Assembly (NCBI GenBank): GCA_021234155.1
Contig: JAJEKV010000006.1
Location: forward strand, 1,984,001-2,048,000
Direction: 5' to 3'
Origin: Isoetes taiwanensis
Taxonomy: Eukaryota > Streptophyta > Lycopodiopsida > Isoetales > Isoetaceae
DNA length: 64,000 nucleotides
Part shown: positions 12,258 to 28,211 of the stretch, in pieces
Position numbering within the stretch: the first letter of the stretch is position 1
Layout: every line of letters begins with the position of its first letter
Made by a program: the position numbers and the translations under genes
The notes under the pieces: model-generated
Databases searched by the model: none
Seen by the model: the letters and a program-made list of their open reading frames with translations, nothing else
Told to the model about the DNA's origin: nothing

Positions 12258-15191
12258 CTAGATAGCTGAAACTTTAGAAAACGCCTCTAGGTCCCCAGAA
12301 TCCTTATAAATACTGGTCATTAGCATATATGTTGAAGCATCTTTATTGTCTAAACTTAGCAAGGCTTCAAAAGCTAGCCTTCCAACCACTAGATTCTTCC
12401 ACTTGGAGCAAGCACTCAACACTGTCTTCCATACTGTGATATTGGGTTGGAAGGGCATGCTTTTCACAACTGCCACTGCATCGGCAAGGCAATTTGATCG
12501 ACCAAGCAAATCAACAATACAAGCATAATGTTCAATAACAGGAGGTATTAAATAGCGCAAACACATGTATTGAAAATAATACTTTCCCTTCGCAATGACA
12601 CCAGCATGGCTGCATACACTAATAACAGAGACAAATGTGATACCATCAGGTTGAACACATTGATCCTCCATCTTTCTAAACAAGTCAAATACATTTTTAG
12701 AATCTCCTTTGTGGGCATAACCTGTTAATAAAGAATTCCACGCCATCAAATCCTTTCTTTCCATTGAATGAAAGATCTGTTCAGCATCCATCATGCTCCC
12801 ACATTTACCATAGAAACCAACCAGACACTTTGCAACGACTGGATCACTCTGGAGTCCAGCTTGACAAATTTGGAAATGGATTTTTTTTCCAAGTTCCAAG
12901 CTTGCTAATGTACTGCACGCCTTTAGGACAGCAACATAAGAACAAGCATCTGGTGTGAAGCCCTCATCCTGCAATTGTAAAAATAATTGCAAAGACAACT
13001 CAGAATTGCCACATTCTGCATGTCCAGATACCAGAGTATTCCATGATACTATGTCGTGGTCACACATCCTGTTAAATACACAGCAGGCATGGGTCATGCT
13101 CCCACATTTGGCATATGTATCAACTAAGGTATTTGCCACAACTATCTCCAATTCATGTCCATTTTTGGCAAGTTGAGAGTGAATGGCTATAGCCTTCTCT
13201 AGGCAGTTTATTTTAACATGCATACCCTGAACTCGCGTGCTTTCTTCCTTTTCTGTGGAAAGGGCACATGCCTTCAGTACAGCAACATATGTTTCATCAT
13301 CAGGAAGAAAACCTTCATCTTGCATCTCGACAAATAACAAGAATGCCAAATTGCTTTCACCACTCTCTCCGTATCCAAATATCACAGCATTCCATGACAC
13401 AACATCATGGTATGGCATTGTATGGAAGAGCTGCATTGCATGCAACATGCTGCCACATTTGGCATACATATCTACAAGGGAAGTAGCTATAAAAATGTTC
13501 AATTCATCCCCACACTTTCCAAGCTGAGAGTGAATAGCTATGCCCTTCTCTATGGACCCTATTTTAACAAAATTTCTTTCCACTTGCTTACCCTTTTCAG
13601 TGACTGCACAACTTGCACATGCCTTCAATGCAGCAACATAAGTTGGCACATCTGGTGTAAATCCTTCATCTTGCATGCGTGCAAACAAATTTAGAGCCAG
13701 CTCTTCCTCACCGCACTCAGCATACCCAAACATCATAGCACTCCAAGATGCAACATTACGATTTAGCATTTTCTCAAATACCAAATGAGCATGTGCCATG
13801 CTCCCACATTTAGCATACATATTGATTAAAGTGGTTGCAACAAAAACATCCGACCCATACCCACAGTTCCTAAGTTGTAAGTGAATAGCTAGACCCTTCT
13901 TCAACCAAACAATCTTACTTTCTTCTTTTGCCGCACAACTAGCACATGCCTTCAGTGCAGCAACAAATGTTCGAGCATCTGGACTAACTTCATCTTGCAT
14001 ACATGCAAATAATTGGAGTCCTAACTTGCTTTCGCCACTATTTATATACCCAAAAATCATAGAGGTCCACGGGAGTAGACCTCGGTGAGGCATCCTATCA
14101 AAGACTTGGCGAGCATGCACCATGCTACCACATTTGGCATACATATCCACCAGACTGCTTACCACAAAGGGATTAAACTCAAGTCCGCCCTTAGTAAGTT
14201 CAGAATGAAAAGATATGCCCTTCTCGAGGCACTCTATTCCTGCAAGCTTCCTATCCATATGCATACTATCTTCTTTTGGTGCACAACTAGCAATTGCCTT
14301 CAGCGCAGCAGTATATGTCAGGCCGTTTGGTCTGCAACCCTCATCTTGCATGCGTTTAAATAACTCTAAAGCCAACTTACCCTCCCCACTTTCTACGTAA
14401 CCAAACATCATAGCACTCCACGATACAACATTGTGATATGGCATTTTATCAAAGACTGCACAAGCATGAAACATGCTCCCACATTTGGCATACATATCCA
14501 GCAAAGTAGTTGCCACAAAAATGTGCAACTCATGCCCACTCTTTGCAAGCTGAAGGTGAATAGCTCTGCCCTTCTCCAAACTCTGTATCTTTACAAGCTT
14601 GCCCTCAATTTCTTTGCCCACTTCCTTTGCTGCGCAATCAGCACATGCCTTAAGTGCAGCAACATACGTTTGAGCATCTGGAGTAAATCCTTCATCTTGC
14701 ATGCGTGCAAATAGTTGTAGAGATACTGTGCAATCTCCACTCTCTCTGTACCCAGCTATCAGAACATTCCATGACACTACATTTTGGTAGGGTATTGTGT
14801 TAAAAACTAGAAAAGCATCCAGCCGGCTCCCACATTTGGCATACATATAGATTAGCATGTTAGTCACAATAATATTGGTAGTACTCATACTATCAGCTAC
14901 AGCAGCATGAAGCTTTTTCCCAGTAGGGAAGGTCCTTGAACTGTTGCATTCTTTCAATGTTCCAAATAAGATGGATAGATGCGGACTCAACCCATTTGAA
15001 TGCTTATATATAGGCAACCTCTTGCCATAACTATATGCTTTACTTCCACTGATCTTTTTATCTTTATGAAATTCAACCTGAACAGATTTGTTCAAGAATT
15101 TTAGTTCGCCAGGAAAGGGTTTGGGACAGTCAATTTGAGGACTGAAGACATATCCATGCAAACTATCACGATGACATGATTGAAATTTCAT
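12258..15191 (-). CDS. PLS-class pentatricopeptide repeat protein
   Basis: A single uninterrupted frame of 977 codons from the first ATG at 15191; the frame stays open upstream, but only to a TTG. PPR proteins bind organellar RNA in mitochondria or plastids and act in editing, splicing or stability. The sequence shows repeated P-L-S motifs such as YAKCGSM, VVSWNVLIAGY, LFARMQDEGF-PD and TYVAALKACA. Seven VSW-type units follow each other, most spaced by about 115 residues with a conserved LEKG-AIH-QL linker. The frame ends at KVSAI, where the E motif would begin, so there is no complete E/E+ or DYW domain. It lacks introns, unlike TGS1 next door. The target RNA cannot be inferred. Confidence 0.9.
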   Translation of the reverse strand: MKFQSCHRDSLHGYVFSPQIDCPKPFPGELKFLNKSVQVEFHKDKKISGSKAYSYGKRLPIYKHSNGLSPHLSILFGTLKECNSSRTFPTGKKLHAAVADSMSTTNIIVTNMLIYMYAKCGSRLDAFLVFNTIPYQNVVSWNVLIAGYRESGDCTVSLQLFARMQDEGFTPDAQTYVAALKACADCAAKEVGKEIEGKLVKIQSLEKGRAIHLQLAKSGHELHIFVATTLLDMYAKCGSMFHACAVFDKMPYHNVVSWSAMMFGYVESGEGKLALELFKRMQDEGCRPNGLTYTAALKAIASCAPKEDSMHMDRKLAGIECLEKGISFHSELTKGGLEFNPFVVSSLVDMYAKCGSMVHARQVFDRMPHRGLLPWTSMIFGYINSGESKLGLQLFACMQDEVSPDARTFVAALKACASCAAKEESKIVWLKKGLAIHLQLRNCGYGSDVFVATTLINMYAKCGSMAHAHLVFEKMLNRNVASWSAMMFGYAECGEEELALNLFARMQDEGFTPDVPTYVAALKACASCAVTEKGKQVERNFVKIGSIEKGIAIHSQLGKCGDELNIFIATSLVDMYAKCGSMLHAMQLFHTMPYHDVVSWNAVIFGYGESGESNLAFLLFVEMQDEGFLPDDETYVAVLKACALSTEKEESTRVQGMHVKINCLEKAIAIHSQLAKNGHELEIVVANTLVDTYAKCGSMTHACCVFNRMCDHDIVSWNTLVSGHAECGNSELSLQLFLQLQDEGFTPDACSYVAVLKACSTLASLELGKKIHFQICQAGLQSDPVVAKCLVGFYGKCGSMMDAEQIFHSMERKDLMAWNSLLTGYAHKGDSKNVFDLFRKMEDQCVQPDGITFVSVISVCSHAGVIAKGKYYFQYMCLRYLIPPVIEHYACIVDLLGRSNCLADAVAVVKSMPFQPNITVWKTVLSACSKWKNLVVGRLAFEALLSLDNKDASTYMLMTSIYKDSGDLEAFSKVSAI

Positions 15192-15444
15192 ACTTACGCA
15201 AATTGCTTGACCTATTGTTGTAAGACGAAGAAGATTTTTGTAGCCAGTTCCAGCCAAATCTGCTACAATCGCAAGGAAGAGCGTAATTATACAACTTGAT
15301 GACTATTTAGAATCTTTCTGAGAACTGCATTATAATGATTTTACCATTTAAAAGGGGAATGTATTCTTGGGGAAAATACACGTATAATATAATGAGTATT
15401 TGTCCCTTTTTACGTAACCTGGGGTTTTGGCGCGATCGCAAGCT
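15192..15444. promoter_or_regulatory. divergent spacer between the PPR gene and TGS1
   Basis: Only about 250 bp separate the two divergent start codons, so both promoters or 5' leaders must lie here or within the first exons. It is moderately AT-rich (for example ACGTATAATATAATGAG near 15380). No single TATA box can be assigned with confidence. Confidence 0.4.
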
Positions 15445-19177
<3,733 letters not shown>

Positions 19178-20845
19178 CTGTCTCTGCTGCTTATTGGTTT
19201 TGTAAATGTGAATACCTGCTCAAGGGATCTTAATTTGAAGTATGCAATCAGTGAGCAGGTGATTCTGGACAAGCTTATCTTCACTCATCTGGAAGTGGCC
19301 ACACAGAACTAGGCCATTCTTCTGGTCTGGTAAGCTACCAGAGAACCTAAATGGCATCAGGATGGGGTGCATGGGGTTAGAATCGACAAACTTTTGGGAG
19401 ATGGTTTTGCTTCGACGAAAAGGTCAGCAAAAAGTATATATTATTCCATATTATTATACAATCCTATGATGTATCTCATCTTTCATTTTCATGCTCGGGT
19501 TGCTGGGTTGCATGGGAAATTGCGGTTCTTCATTTCGCAAGAAGTTACAAATGGAGACATAACGACAATTCTTTAAGCTTATACACTTCGTTCTTCATCT
19601 TCTAAGAAGTTGAACGAAATGGGATGCAGTTGTATAAGCTATAATGTGAATTCAGGTATTAACAATGTGAGAAGGTTGAATGAGATGTATTGAAATGGAA
19701 TGGTTTGATGTTTAAATTGTTCGTCTTAAGACGTTCCAATCCAAGAGGCTCTAAGAAATTGAATGAAGTTTCGACGGCTTCTTTGGGCCATTAGATTAGA
19801 GTTCTGCAATCCTTCTTCCACTCAAATTTAAAGTTTGGAATTCAAAAAAAACCTTGGTCATTGATTTTTTCCCCCTTTTTGCAATGGTTGTGTTTTCCAT
19901 TTTTTTTTAGCCCTACATCTGTGGACGAACTACACTCTTGGCAGATTCGCCCAGCTCCTAGTTCGCCCAGTCGCGGGGAGATGTGCAGATGTGCAGCTGG
20001 ATCTGCTCATGGTTTTCCAAATTTGCTGGGGCGGCATAATCCGGATTTGTGGATCTATATCTTCTAGTTTTTGCAGGAGGAGGCCAGCAATGGTAGAGAG
20101 CGCATCATCCTGCAGGTAGGATAAGTTAGGATGTCTTCCTCTGGTTCATTCTTAGATGAGAAAGGATGCCCGTCTAAGAGTAGCTCGGCTGCTGCATTGA
20201 GATTAGACACCGGCAGTATTTTTCACACAAGAAATATTTCCGTGGAGGTGCACTATGATGCTGAGGCATTAGAAATTCGCTAGGACATACTTCATTGTGA
20301 TGCTTACACATATGTTTCTAGAAGGAGAGGCAGGCCGAAAAGGATGCTGCTCTAAAAGTTATGCAGCAGCATGAGAAGGGAGAAAAAAAAAATGCAGAAG
20401 CAAAGAGAAATAAAGAATTGTGTTGTACTGGACAATCAAAACATGCTTGCTTATGCACGCCGTTTTCATCGTGGCAAGAACTAGAGGATCGCTAGCCTAT
20501 GCTATATGCTGCACATGGCGTTTCATCTAAAGGGATTAGAAATTTGCTAGGATAGGTTGCACTATGATGCTCTGCATAGGAGATGAGCCAGGCATCAGGA
20601 TGGATTGCCTTGGATATGAGGATGCATTACCTTGGATATGAAATCTGAATTGTGAATAGGGGTTGACAGTTAAGAAACTATATTAATGAAACTGGTTGGC
20701 TTCTTACATACATAAGAAACTATGTTTGTAATGCCTCTATGGAATCTGAATTATTATTTCTTATCATTATACGAAGATAAATCAATTGTCAAAACTAGGA
20801 AGCTAAATAAGAGAGGTAAGGAGAAGAGGGAACAAAATTGAAAGA
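19178..20845. other. non-genic spacer 3' of TGS1
   Basis: Presumably begins with the TGS1 3' untranslated region. No frame with a recognisable domain was found. A short inverted pair (AGCTTATAC near 19577 and GTATAAGCT near 19632) may mark a small MITE, without further support. Confidence 0.45.
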
Positions 20846-20847
20846 AA

Positions 20848-21200
20848 GCCATATCTGAGCATCTCCACTACAAAAATCAACAACAAGAGCCACAAGAAAA
20901 CCACATCTGGGCATCTCCATTAAAAAAAACCAATAACAAGAGCCACAATGCTGACGTCTGGGCATCTCCACTAAAAAAAACCAACAACAAGAGCCACAAT
21001 GCTAAAGAAAGCCACATCTGGGCATCTCCACTAAAAAAAAACCAACAAGAAGAGCCACAATGCTGAAAGCTAGCCACATCTGGGCATCTCCACTAAAAAA
21101 CCAACAACAAGAGCAATGCTAAAAAACCAACAACAAGAGCCACAATGCTGCACAATGCTACAATGCTAACAAGAGCCACAAGCTCACAACAAGAGCCACA
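20848..21200. repeat. about five tandem copies of a 57-bp unit
   Basis: The core CATCTGGGCATCTCCACTAA followed by an A-run and CCAACAACAAGAGCCACAA recurs near 20852, 20910, 20965, 21020 and 21076, then decays into shorter ACAACAAGAGCCACAATGCT pieces. The minus-strand frame repeats ALWLLLLVFFSGDAQ, but this mirrors the DNA repeat and is not evidence for a protein. Confidence 0.8.
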
Positions 21201-21615
21201 ACCAGAAAGCCACACAATAACTACAATGTCAGTGCTGCCCAACTCAAAGTCACCATGCCACAGCCACACATTTGCCACCATGCTAATGCTGCCCGAGCCG
21301 CAATGCTCCTCAACAGCCTGCACAACAAAGAAATCCAACCAAGTAATGGATCAGTGGATGCAATGTTGAGAAGGTACAAAGATCTATCCCAACACTCAGA
21401 TAAACTCACAGAAATAGAGGGGGGTGGGTGGGTGGGTGGGTGAGAAGGATAGTTTATGGCAAAACAAAGGAGATGCAGATGAGCTGATGAGAAGGGAGAG
21501 AGAAGGAAGGGTATAAAAGGACGTCAAAAAACTGTAACTGTTAAAACTAACTCATGGCAATGGTTTTGACAATTACATTTATCTTCTTATCATTATATAA
21601 AGATAAATTCAATTG

Positions 21616-22425
21616 TCAAAACCAGGGAGGGGCGGAGGAAGCCGACAAAAGGGCCAAAGCATGAGGGTCTTTAGGACCTAAACCTAAGAAGCGGGAAACA
21701 AGCAGTTCTTGTTGGATAGAAGGCGAAACATAACCATCTTTAGCTGAATCAAAGTGCTAACGACCATGAGCCTTGAAAATTTTATCCGGGACATTCAAAG
21801 CAACTGCTGAAGTGGCTCCTCCTCTCCTTGCTGAATGGGTTCCAAAAGCACTTGCATCTTCACCAATGGCAGCAAGGCAAAGCTTGAACCAAGTTCTCAA
21901 AGTGGAATATGAAACAGATCTTATCCTCAGAAAACAACCATGACATGTCACACGGATGCTCCTAATCAAATGGCCACCAGCCACACCATACACTTCGGCA
22001 TAATTCTCCAACTTCAATAGTCTATCTGTCTTTGAGGAACGAATAAAAAGGCTATCATGGGTATCCAAAATCAAAATCTCATTCTGAAGCAAAGATAGCA
22101 GCTCCTTACTGCGCAGGAAGGCAACAAAGGCAATAACAATAGTTGCACATCTCATAACATCCAAAATAGAAGCTGAAGAAGAAGTAAATTGTTCAAGAAG
22201 CTTACGGATCATATGAGGAAGAATGGATTGTTTCTTTTTAAGCGATGGAGTGGACAATCTCTTAGCCACATCTCGAACAAGGTCAACTAGAGGATGATCT
22301 GTAGGCTTTGAGTAACCGGCAAGAAGGTGATGAACCATGTGCAGTGACTGAGGCAGTAAATCATGTAGATGAAACAGATCATATAGGTGAAGTTGACGAA
22401 CTAGCTTTGTCTGATCAGGAATCAT
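21616..22425 (-). pseudogene. tyrosine recombinase (Crypton/DIRS-like) with a nonsense mutation
   Basis: The frame from 22425 (MIPDQTKLVRQL) carries a tyrosine-recombinase catalytic domain: a helical region with FLRSKELLSL, then HSARRGGATSA near the end, the expected HXXR box. The frame stops right after KAHGR at TAG, where the family normally has Trp. The same frame then continues HFDSAKDGYVSPS to a second stop at 21616-21618, and that stretch supplies the catalytic Tyr. Similarity may extend upstream of 22425 (RISSNHRFLA). Such recombinases belong to Crypton DNA transposons or DIRS retroelements. No RT or RNase H is seen nearby, which favours a Crypton-like fragment. Confidence 0.7.
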
Positions 22426-25400
22426 CGCTAGAAATCTGTGATTGGAGGAGATTCTAGCTACTAGCTCTACTACAGTTAAGAAAAAGACGGGAAAACTGCA
22501 AAAGAAGGTGTCTTTTGATCCAGGTGTTGTAGCAAAGATTCTTCACGAGCACTCTAAATTAGAAGGTGCTCAAAAGGGGAAGAGGTCAGCGTAAAATGAT
22601 GCACCTCCTAGTACATATATATTGGAAAAAATATCCCATATGCGAGATTGTATGGCTACGAGGTTTGAAGTGGGAGCATTATCTTCTAAGCGAGGTAAGT
22701 CTTTTGACTCTGCTATTACCTTTTGTCTGCATTAGGAACAAACTATAAACAGTTGGTTGGTCTGGTAACAATAGTTGGTCGGAAGGCTACTTGGTTATAC
22801 TATCCTTCCAAATTGAAGGGATGGATAAATTATAGAAAAGATGGCCGTGATAAAATGTTCACTTCAAGAAAGTTGGTAGTAATATATGAATGTGGCCTTA
22901 ATCTCAGAATTACATGCTGGGTTAAGCAGGAAATGAAGCTAGAAAGGAAGTTTAGAGAAAGTTTTTCAAGTGGAAACAAGCAGGCTGACAAAGATTCGTA
23001 ACTTTAGTGTAAGTTTTACCAAACATACCTCTTGTGTGACCTTGGAAGGCTGTACTAATTCTGCTGTAAGAGTTGAATTATTAATCTAACAAGGTGCTGC
23101 GCACGAAGGGTTGCCCTCCGTGACCCGAGGATGACGAAGTGGCTTAAACCATACTTCAAAGTCATATTTTCACAATCAATCAAAATTGCTACTTCAAAAT
23201 AATACAATACTTGATACTTGATTCTTGTTTTCAACAAGAATTTCATTCTTGATCCCTAAAATATCAGTACCATTTGAACGAGAAATGAATTGTCACTAAC
23301 CATTCTGATTAAAACAAACAAACATCCTAATGTAGCTACCTCTTAAAAACCCATGTCAACATTTGTGCACCTAATATAGAACTACCTCTTAAAAACCCCT
23401 TTCAACTGCAAGTGTCACTTGCGAGAGAAGGCCCAATTGCAAATGTGGCCCTTAAACATTTTAATACCATGTTGGCCATGGGGGCAAAACAACATTGCCT
23501 TTCTGTAATTATTATGCCAAACATTGCTTCATACCAATAGATTGGTTTCTGTAATTGAATCTATGAAACCCCAATAATCTTAATTAATCGGGGGTTGACT
23601 AAGGTGACAACCGCTATATATTGTTGTATATTAATGTTCTAATGTGCAAATGTGCTAATATCCTATTATATTTTATTGTACTTTTGGTTTCTTTTAGGAA
23701 AAATTGACAATATATATTTTGATGTTTGCAGATCTCATACTGGCCAAAACCCAGCTTCATACACATATAAACACGCCCTTGCTATGTGCTGCAATGTTGA
23801 GGGCATGCAAATCCTTTGTGTAGATTGGAGATTCCTTTGCGTCAATGGGAAGGGGAATTTTTGCAGGAATAATGACATTGAATGGGTTATCTGTTTGCAT
23901 TTGTCTCCAAAAAAGACTATGATGACCTAACAAGGTTCCTCGTTGCTAATGTATATGTAAGTTGGATCTATTCTATCCGATTCTCTAAGATGGATTTGAC
24001 AACCGTGCAATACAAACATATGCGCAACTCTAGTCCCTGCATGATTCAATTACATACACAATTACTTACGTGCGGCAACACCAAGCACATGTGTTTACTA
24101 GTATTGCCTTATATAAGTCACTATGGCAACAAAGAGTTTAGACCCCATACCCAACATGTTAAGGTCTTTCCAAATGACATTAAAATGTGGAAGCTTTCCA
24201 ATTTAGACTCGTTTGTAAGTACAAATGTTGGGGCACAATATTCATCAAAATAGGAATTTTAGCAAAAAGTAGCAGCATTTCAAGCATTTTGTGACATTTT
24301 AACCACAGTACTCCAGCTGATGAGAATATGCAAAGCATAGTTGAAACATAGCCACTTTACTCAATAGCTTCTTTGGAAGATATGGAAATAGTAAATTCAA
24401 AGAAAGACTATAATCCATCGAATCTAGTTGAGAAGTAGCCACTTTATTCACAATAATACCTTCTTTGGACTTTATTCTAAATGAGGTGCATCGTGGACTA
24501 CCACAGTCGCGGATCAGTCAATCCTATGGCCCAGACTGTATGTTGGAGCCTCTGGGCACCTCTCACTTCGCTTATTCTCATTTATGATTGGGGGCGCCTA
24601 TGATTTTGAGATGTCAAATACAAGTTTGCCTAAGGTTTTGTTGGAATATTGAGCCTCTATACGACTTCGCTTAAGGTTTAAGAATATGAAATACGAGAGC
24701 TCGAACCTCTACCAAAATAACTCAATGTCCTAATAAGACTACTTTAACCAATCTAACCAATGAGTTAACATGACTATTTTTTATCTTAAATCTATGATTT
24801 TTTTTATAATAACCTATTGAATTGTTTTAGGGATATGGTCTATGGTTTCAAGAAATTATATCCATATCAAATCCCCTTGGAACCCCCTGTTATTTTGCTA
24901 CATATTAGTATGTTCAAAGACTATAATAATTCATCATTATTATGCCCTAACATGGGTACTAAAGTAGCTCCTAAAGGAGAATAAGTTAAAGAAGAGCATT
25001 TTATGTGGTCTTGCCCAATCGCGTGAAAAACACCAATCAGAAGTCAATCCAAGAAGGCATGCGTTTTTCTACTCTCCAGTTCCTTTCAATTACCTGCAAT
25101 TTTCTTGATGACGTGCGCTGAATTGTGAGTGAAATGCCTTTTTTTATAGCCCTGGTTTTCTACATGAAAGCAGGCGTTTCTTTAACCGCAATGTAGAAGA
25201 CGCCTTAGGCAAGTTCGCCTGTTCCACAAGTCGAGTGCTATCAAATTACTTGTTTCTCCAGTGTGTGTTTAGAACCCACTTGTCTTAACAGAAAGGAACC
25301 AATGTTTTAAAGAGGGTCTTAAACTATTACTTATTTAAAAATCTTACCTGCGATAAAAATAATGATTGAGCACAAGAGGTTCTTATGCATGTCCCAGAGT

Positions 25401-26840
25401 TTATAGTAATCTGGACTGTCAAACATCCCATCGGCCCAAAGCAATCTTTATTGGGTGAAGCACATGAAACAGGTTGACATCGTCAATCTATAATTGAACT
25501 GAAGGTCAGCGGAATTCATATTCTTGCAAAATTATTAGCCCTTTTTAACGAACGAATATTGCTTGCAAGAGTTAACCGAACAAAGACATTTTATTAGGTT
25601 GATATCAAAGGCATTCATAGAGTTTGGCACAATCGAGTATATTCTCACATTCTTTTAGTCATCCAATCGGTAAAATACAGTTACCTTATTCAGATCTCTC
25701 CTTTTTTTGCTTGTTCTTCGATATCACATGGACAATCATTTGCAAACTCTGCTTCTTTGTTAAATATTCCATAAGCTTGTGATGCTTCCATCTGTCATTT
25801 ACACTAAAAAATGTTACTACCATCAACGAAGAATGTTACAAACACAAAGCTTATCCTAAAGCCAACAACGGCGAGAGGATAGAAATGCAAGTATGTGAAA
25901 TGTCTAAAACAAGCAGAGCCTTCCAAATGCTTATCAAACTTTGGAATCTTGTAATATCACTCCCCAAACATCTGCATATGTTATAACTTCATCTCTATAA
26001 CTACTCGTAGCCACATCATTCTTGGAGTACAAGAACGCTGGGGGCAACACCCAAGGCGGAAATGATATTCATAAATGTCTGCAGTCACTAAACTGCCATA
26101 TTTTCAAGCGTACGCTCATGTCCCTACATTTCTGCTATTAGAACAACTACCATTAGGCAATCGGAAAAAACCTAGTCAAAACCTTAAATATTTGGAATCG
26201 AGGTTTATTGCACAGTCCCGCAATGACACTGCACATGACAAAAATGGTGTGACGCACGTGACTCGTCTTTTATTACCCTATAGGCGTGCGACTCGGTCTT
26301 CTGTTACCCTGTAGGAAAAGATTTTTCACCACACTTCTTCACAAGAAAACAGACACTGCTACCACCTCACATGTAGAAGCATCATGCTATACATATTAGT
26401 CTGAAATTTTAAAAATTCAGCCAATTCTAAAGAAAAAAGAAACAAGCTCTGAACATCAATGAGGGCAGGAGAAGCCAAGCGTGAATCTATTTGCAACTGC
26501 TTTTATTTATCTGATCTTATTACACTTGACCAATCTCACAATAGACTCGGAATGAGAAATAGAAAGAAAAAAAAATAGTCACTCCATTCCACATGCAATT
26601 CCTGACTCAAATTTACAAAATTCAACTTTGATGCAGAAAGACTCACTTGCTGGTACTCTTGCAATAATGGGCCTTTTGATTTCGCCCTCTTCGTTTGCCA
26701 ATATGCATAAACATCATGAACGATGAAAGGAGAGGCCAAACCGACTTTCAGGTCATGTATGTCTTCAATCTGCTGTACTTCTCTTCCTTCATGGGTACAC
26801 TGCATTTCTCCATCTTACGTTATTTCAGTCTCTCTATTCC
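22426..26840. other. long non-genic stretch
   Basis: No gene can be supported. A plus-strand stretch at about 22450-22700 reads as possibly coding (KKVSFDPGVVAKILHEHSK, then a TAA, then more open frame), opposite the recombinase upstream region, but I could not identify it. Other frames (for example 22723-23001, 23652-24253) have no recognisable domain. A GGGT microsatellite lies just before, at 21420-21442. Confidence 0.45.
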
Positions 26841-26844
26841 TACA

Positions 26845-27560
26845 TTTCAAGAATTCCACTTGATGTGTTACCAGAACAACTGTTTTCAATGCCAAAACTC
26901 CAAGAATGCATTCCTGTCAACATTGCAAGTTGAAGGTCCGGAGGAAACCAAGACATTTTAAGAAACATTATGGCAGTAAGGTGAGCAAATACCTTGAATA
27001 TTTGCGTACCAGTCTGCACATCAACTGCACTAAAGGGGTCATAAAGAAGATAAATATCAGCATCCTGATAGACTGCACGTGCAAGTTGTATTCTTTGCTT
27101 CTGTCCCCCACTTAAGTTGATACCCGTTTCTCCAATCTCTGTTTGATCCCCATATGCTAACAACTCTAAATCCTTTTGTAGTTGACAAACCTCAAGTACT
27201 TTCTCATATTTTATTCTATTTATTGGAGTCCCAAAAAGTATGTTATCTTCAACCTTACCACTTTGAATCCAAGCTGTCTGACCAACATATGCCATGCTAC
27301 CACGTAATTTAACCTTTAAGTTTAACAAAAGGCAAGGCCAGTCAGATAACTCATGCAAAAGTAAAATGGACACCTCATCTTCAGAATTCTAAGCTCACCT
27401 CTCCCAAAAGCTTTGGTATCTCTCCAAGAATACAAGAGAGAAGACTCGATTTTCCTGTCCCAACACCACCACAAACTGCAACAGTTGTGCCTTCTTTTAT
27501 GCAGTTCTAAATTGCTGAGTGTGGGTCTCTCAGAAGATGTGTCCCAACTAAATGCTGCAC
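26845..27560 (-). pseudogene. ABCC-type (MRP) transporter NBD1 remnant
   Basis: Three exon-like blocks match nucleotide-binding domain 1 of ABCC transporters. Block 1 is 27399-27560 (GAAFSWDTSSERPTL, then Walker [10 protein letters not shown]). Block 2 is 26993-27313 ([16 protein letters not shown]-loop region, signature [14 protein letters not shown]). Block 3 runs from 26913 to about 26845 ([12 protein letters not shown], with the H-loop His). Splice signals flank the blocks. Block 1 has a one-base frameshift between TLSNLE and the Walker A segment. Walker B reads [12 protein letters not shown], so the first, Mg-binding Asp is Tyr. No transmembrane domains or second NBD are visible. In an active family member this domain powers vacuolar export of conjugates; here it looks dead. 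Confidence 0.8.
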
Positions 27561-28211
27561 CTAATATCAACAGAAAATGCTTCAGAATTAAGGAACTTGA
27601 GCAACCTAATTACAGCATCCTTCTGTGTCTCTGGTTCTTCATCCCATTTCGTCCCAAATGTGCTGCCAAAAAATAACCCAAAACTGTTCGAACCAGATAT
27701 TGTTCTTTGGATCAGCTTCTTCCCAAAACACAATGTACTAACCTGAAGTTCCCTTAACAAGATTCCACAGGTGGTTTCCACAGCAACTTCCATATCTGAT
27801 GCCTGCCGATAAAAGCGTTAGTTCTACTTAATGGGTCTTCAAAACAAAAAGAAAGCATCCAAGAGATATAGCAGAACGGAAATTTTGAGCTTGGCAAACT
27901 AGAGCAGGTCATCCGCCTGGCATTTTGTTGCACCCATCTTCATCCAGAAAAACGAACCACAATGCCACAAATCATACAGATGTTGCAGGAAAAGATGGAG
28001 ATTCTAGAGCCTACCTTCTCAGAAAACATGGATCTAGTCGGAAATGCTCTTTCTTGGATTCATTCCGGTTAGGCGGTTCGAACACCACCAACCGGCAAGA
28101 AGTCTGACCGCCAGTTTACTGGCAACAGTCATTTTGGAGCAGTCACCAGGATATTCTAGGCATATGCCGGGATATACCTAGATATACCCACAAACCCACT
28201 TAAACGAGGGT

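Noticed and set aside
15192-15257. Upstream extension of the PPR frame
   Set aside because: It begins only with TTG; the first ATG is at 15191, so I start the protein there.
20848-21200. Possible CRISPR-like array
   Set aside because: Units are contiguous tandem copies without unique spacers, in plant nuclear DNA.
23090-23130. GC-rich motif GCGCACGAAGGGTTGCCC as a possible RNA gene
   Set aside because: No cloverleaf, promoter boxes or terminator could be recognised around it.
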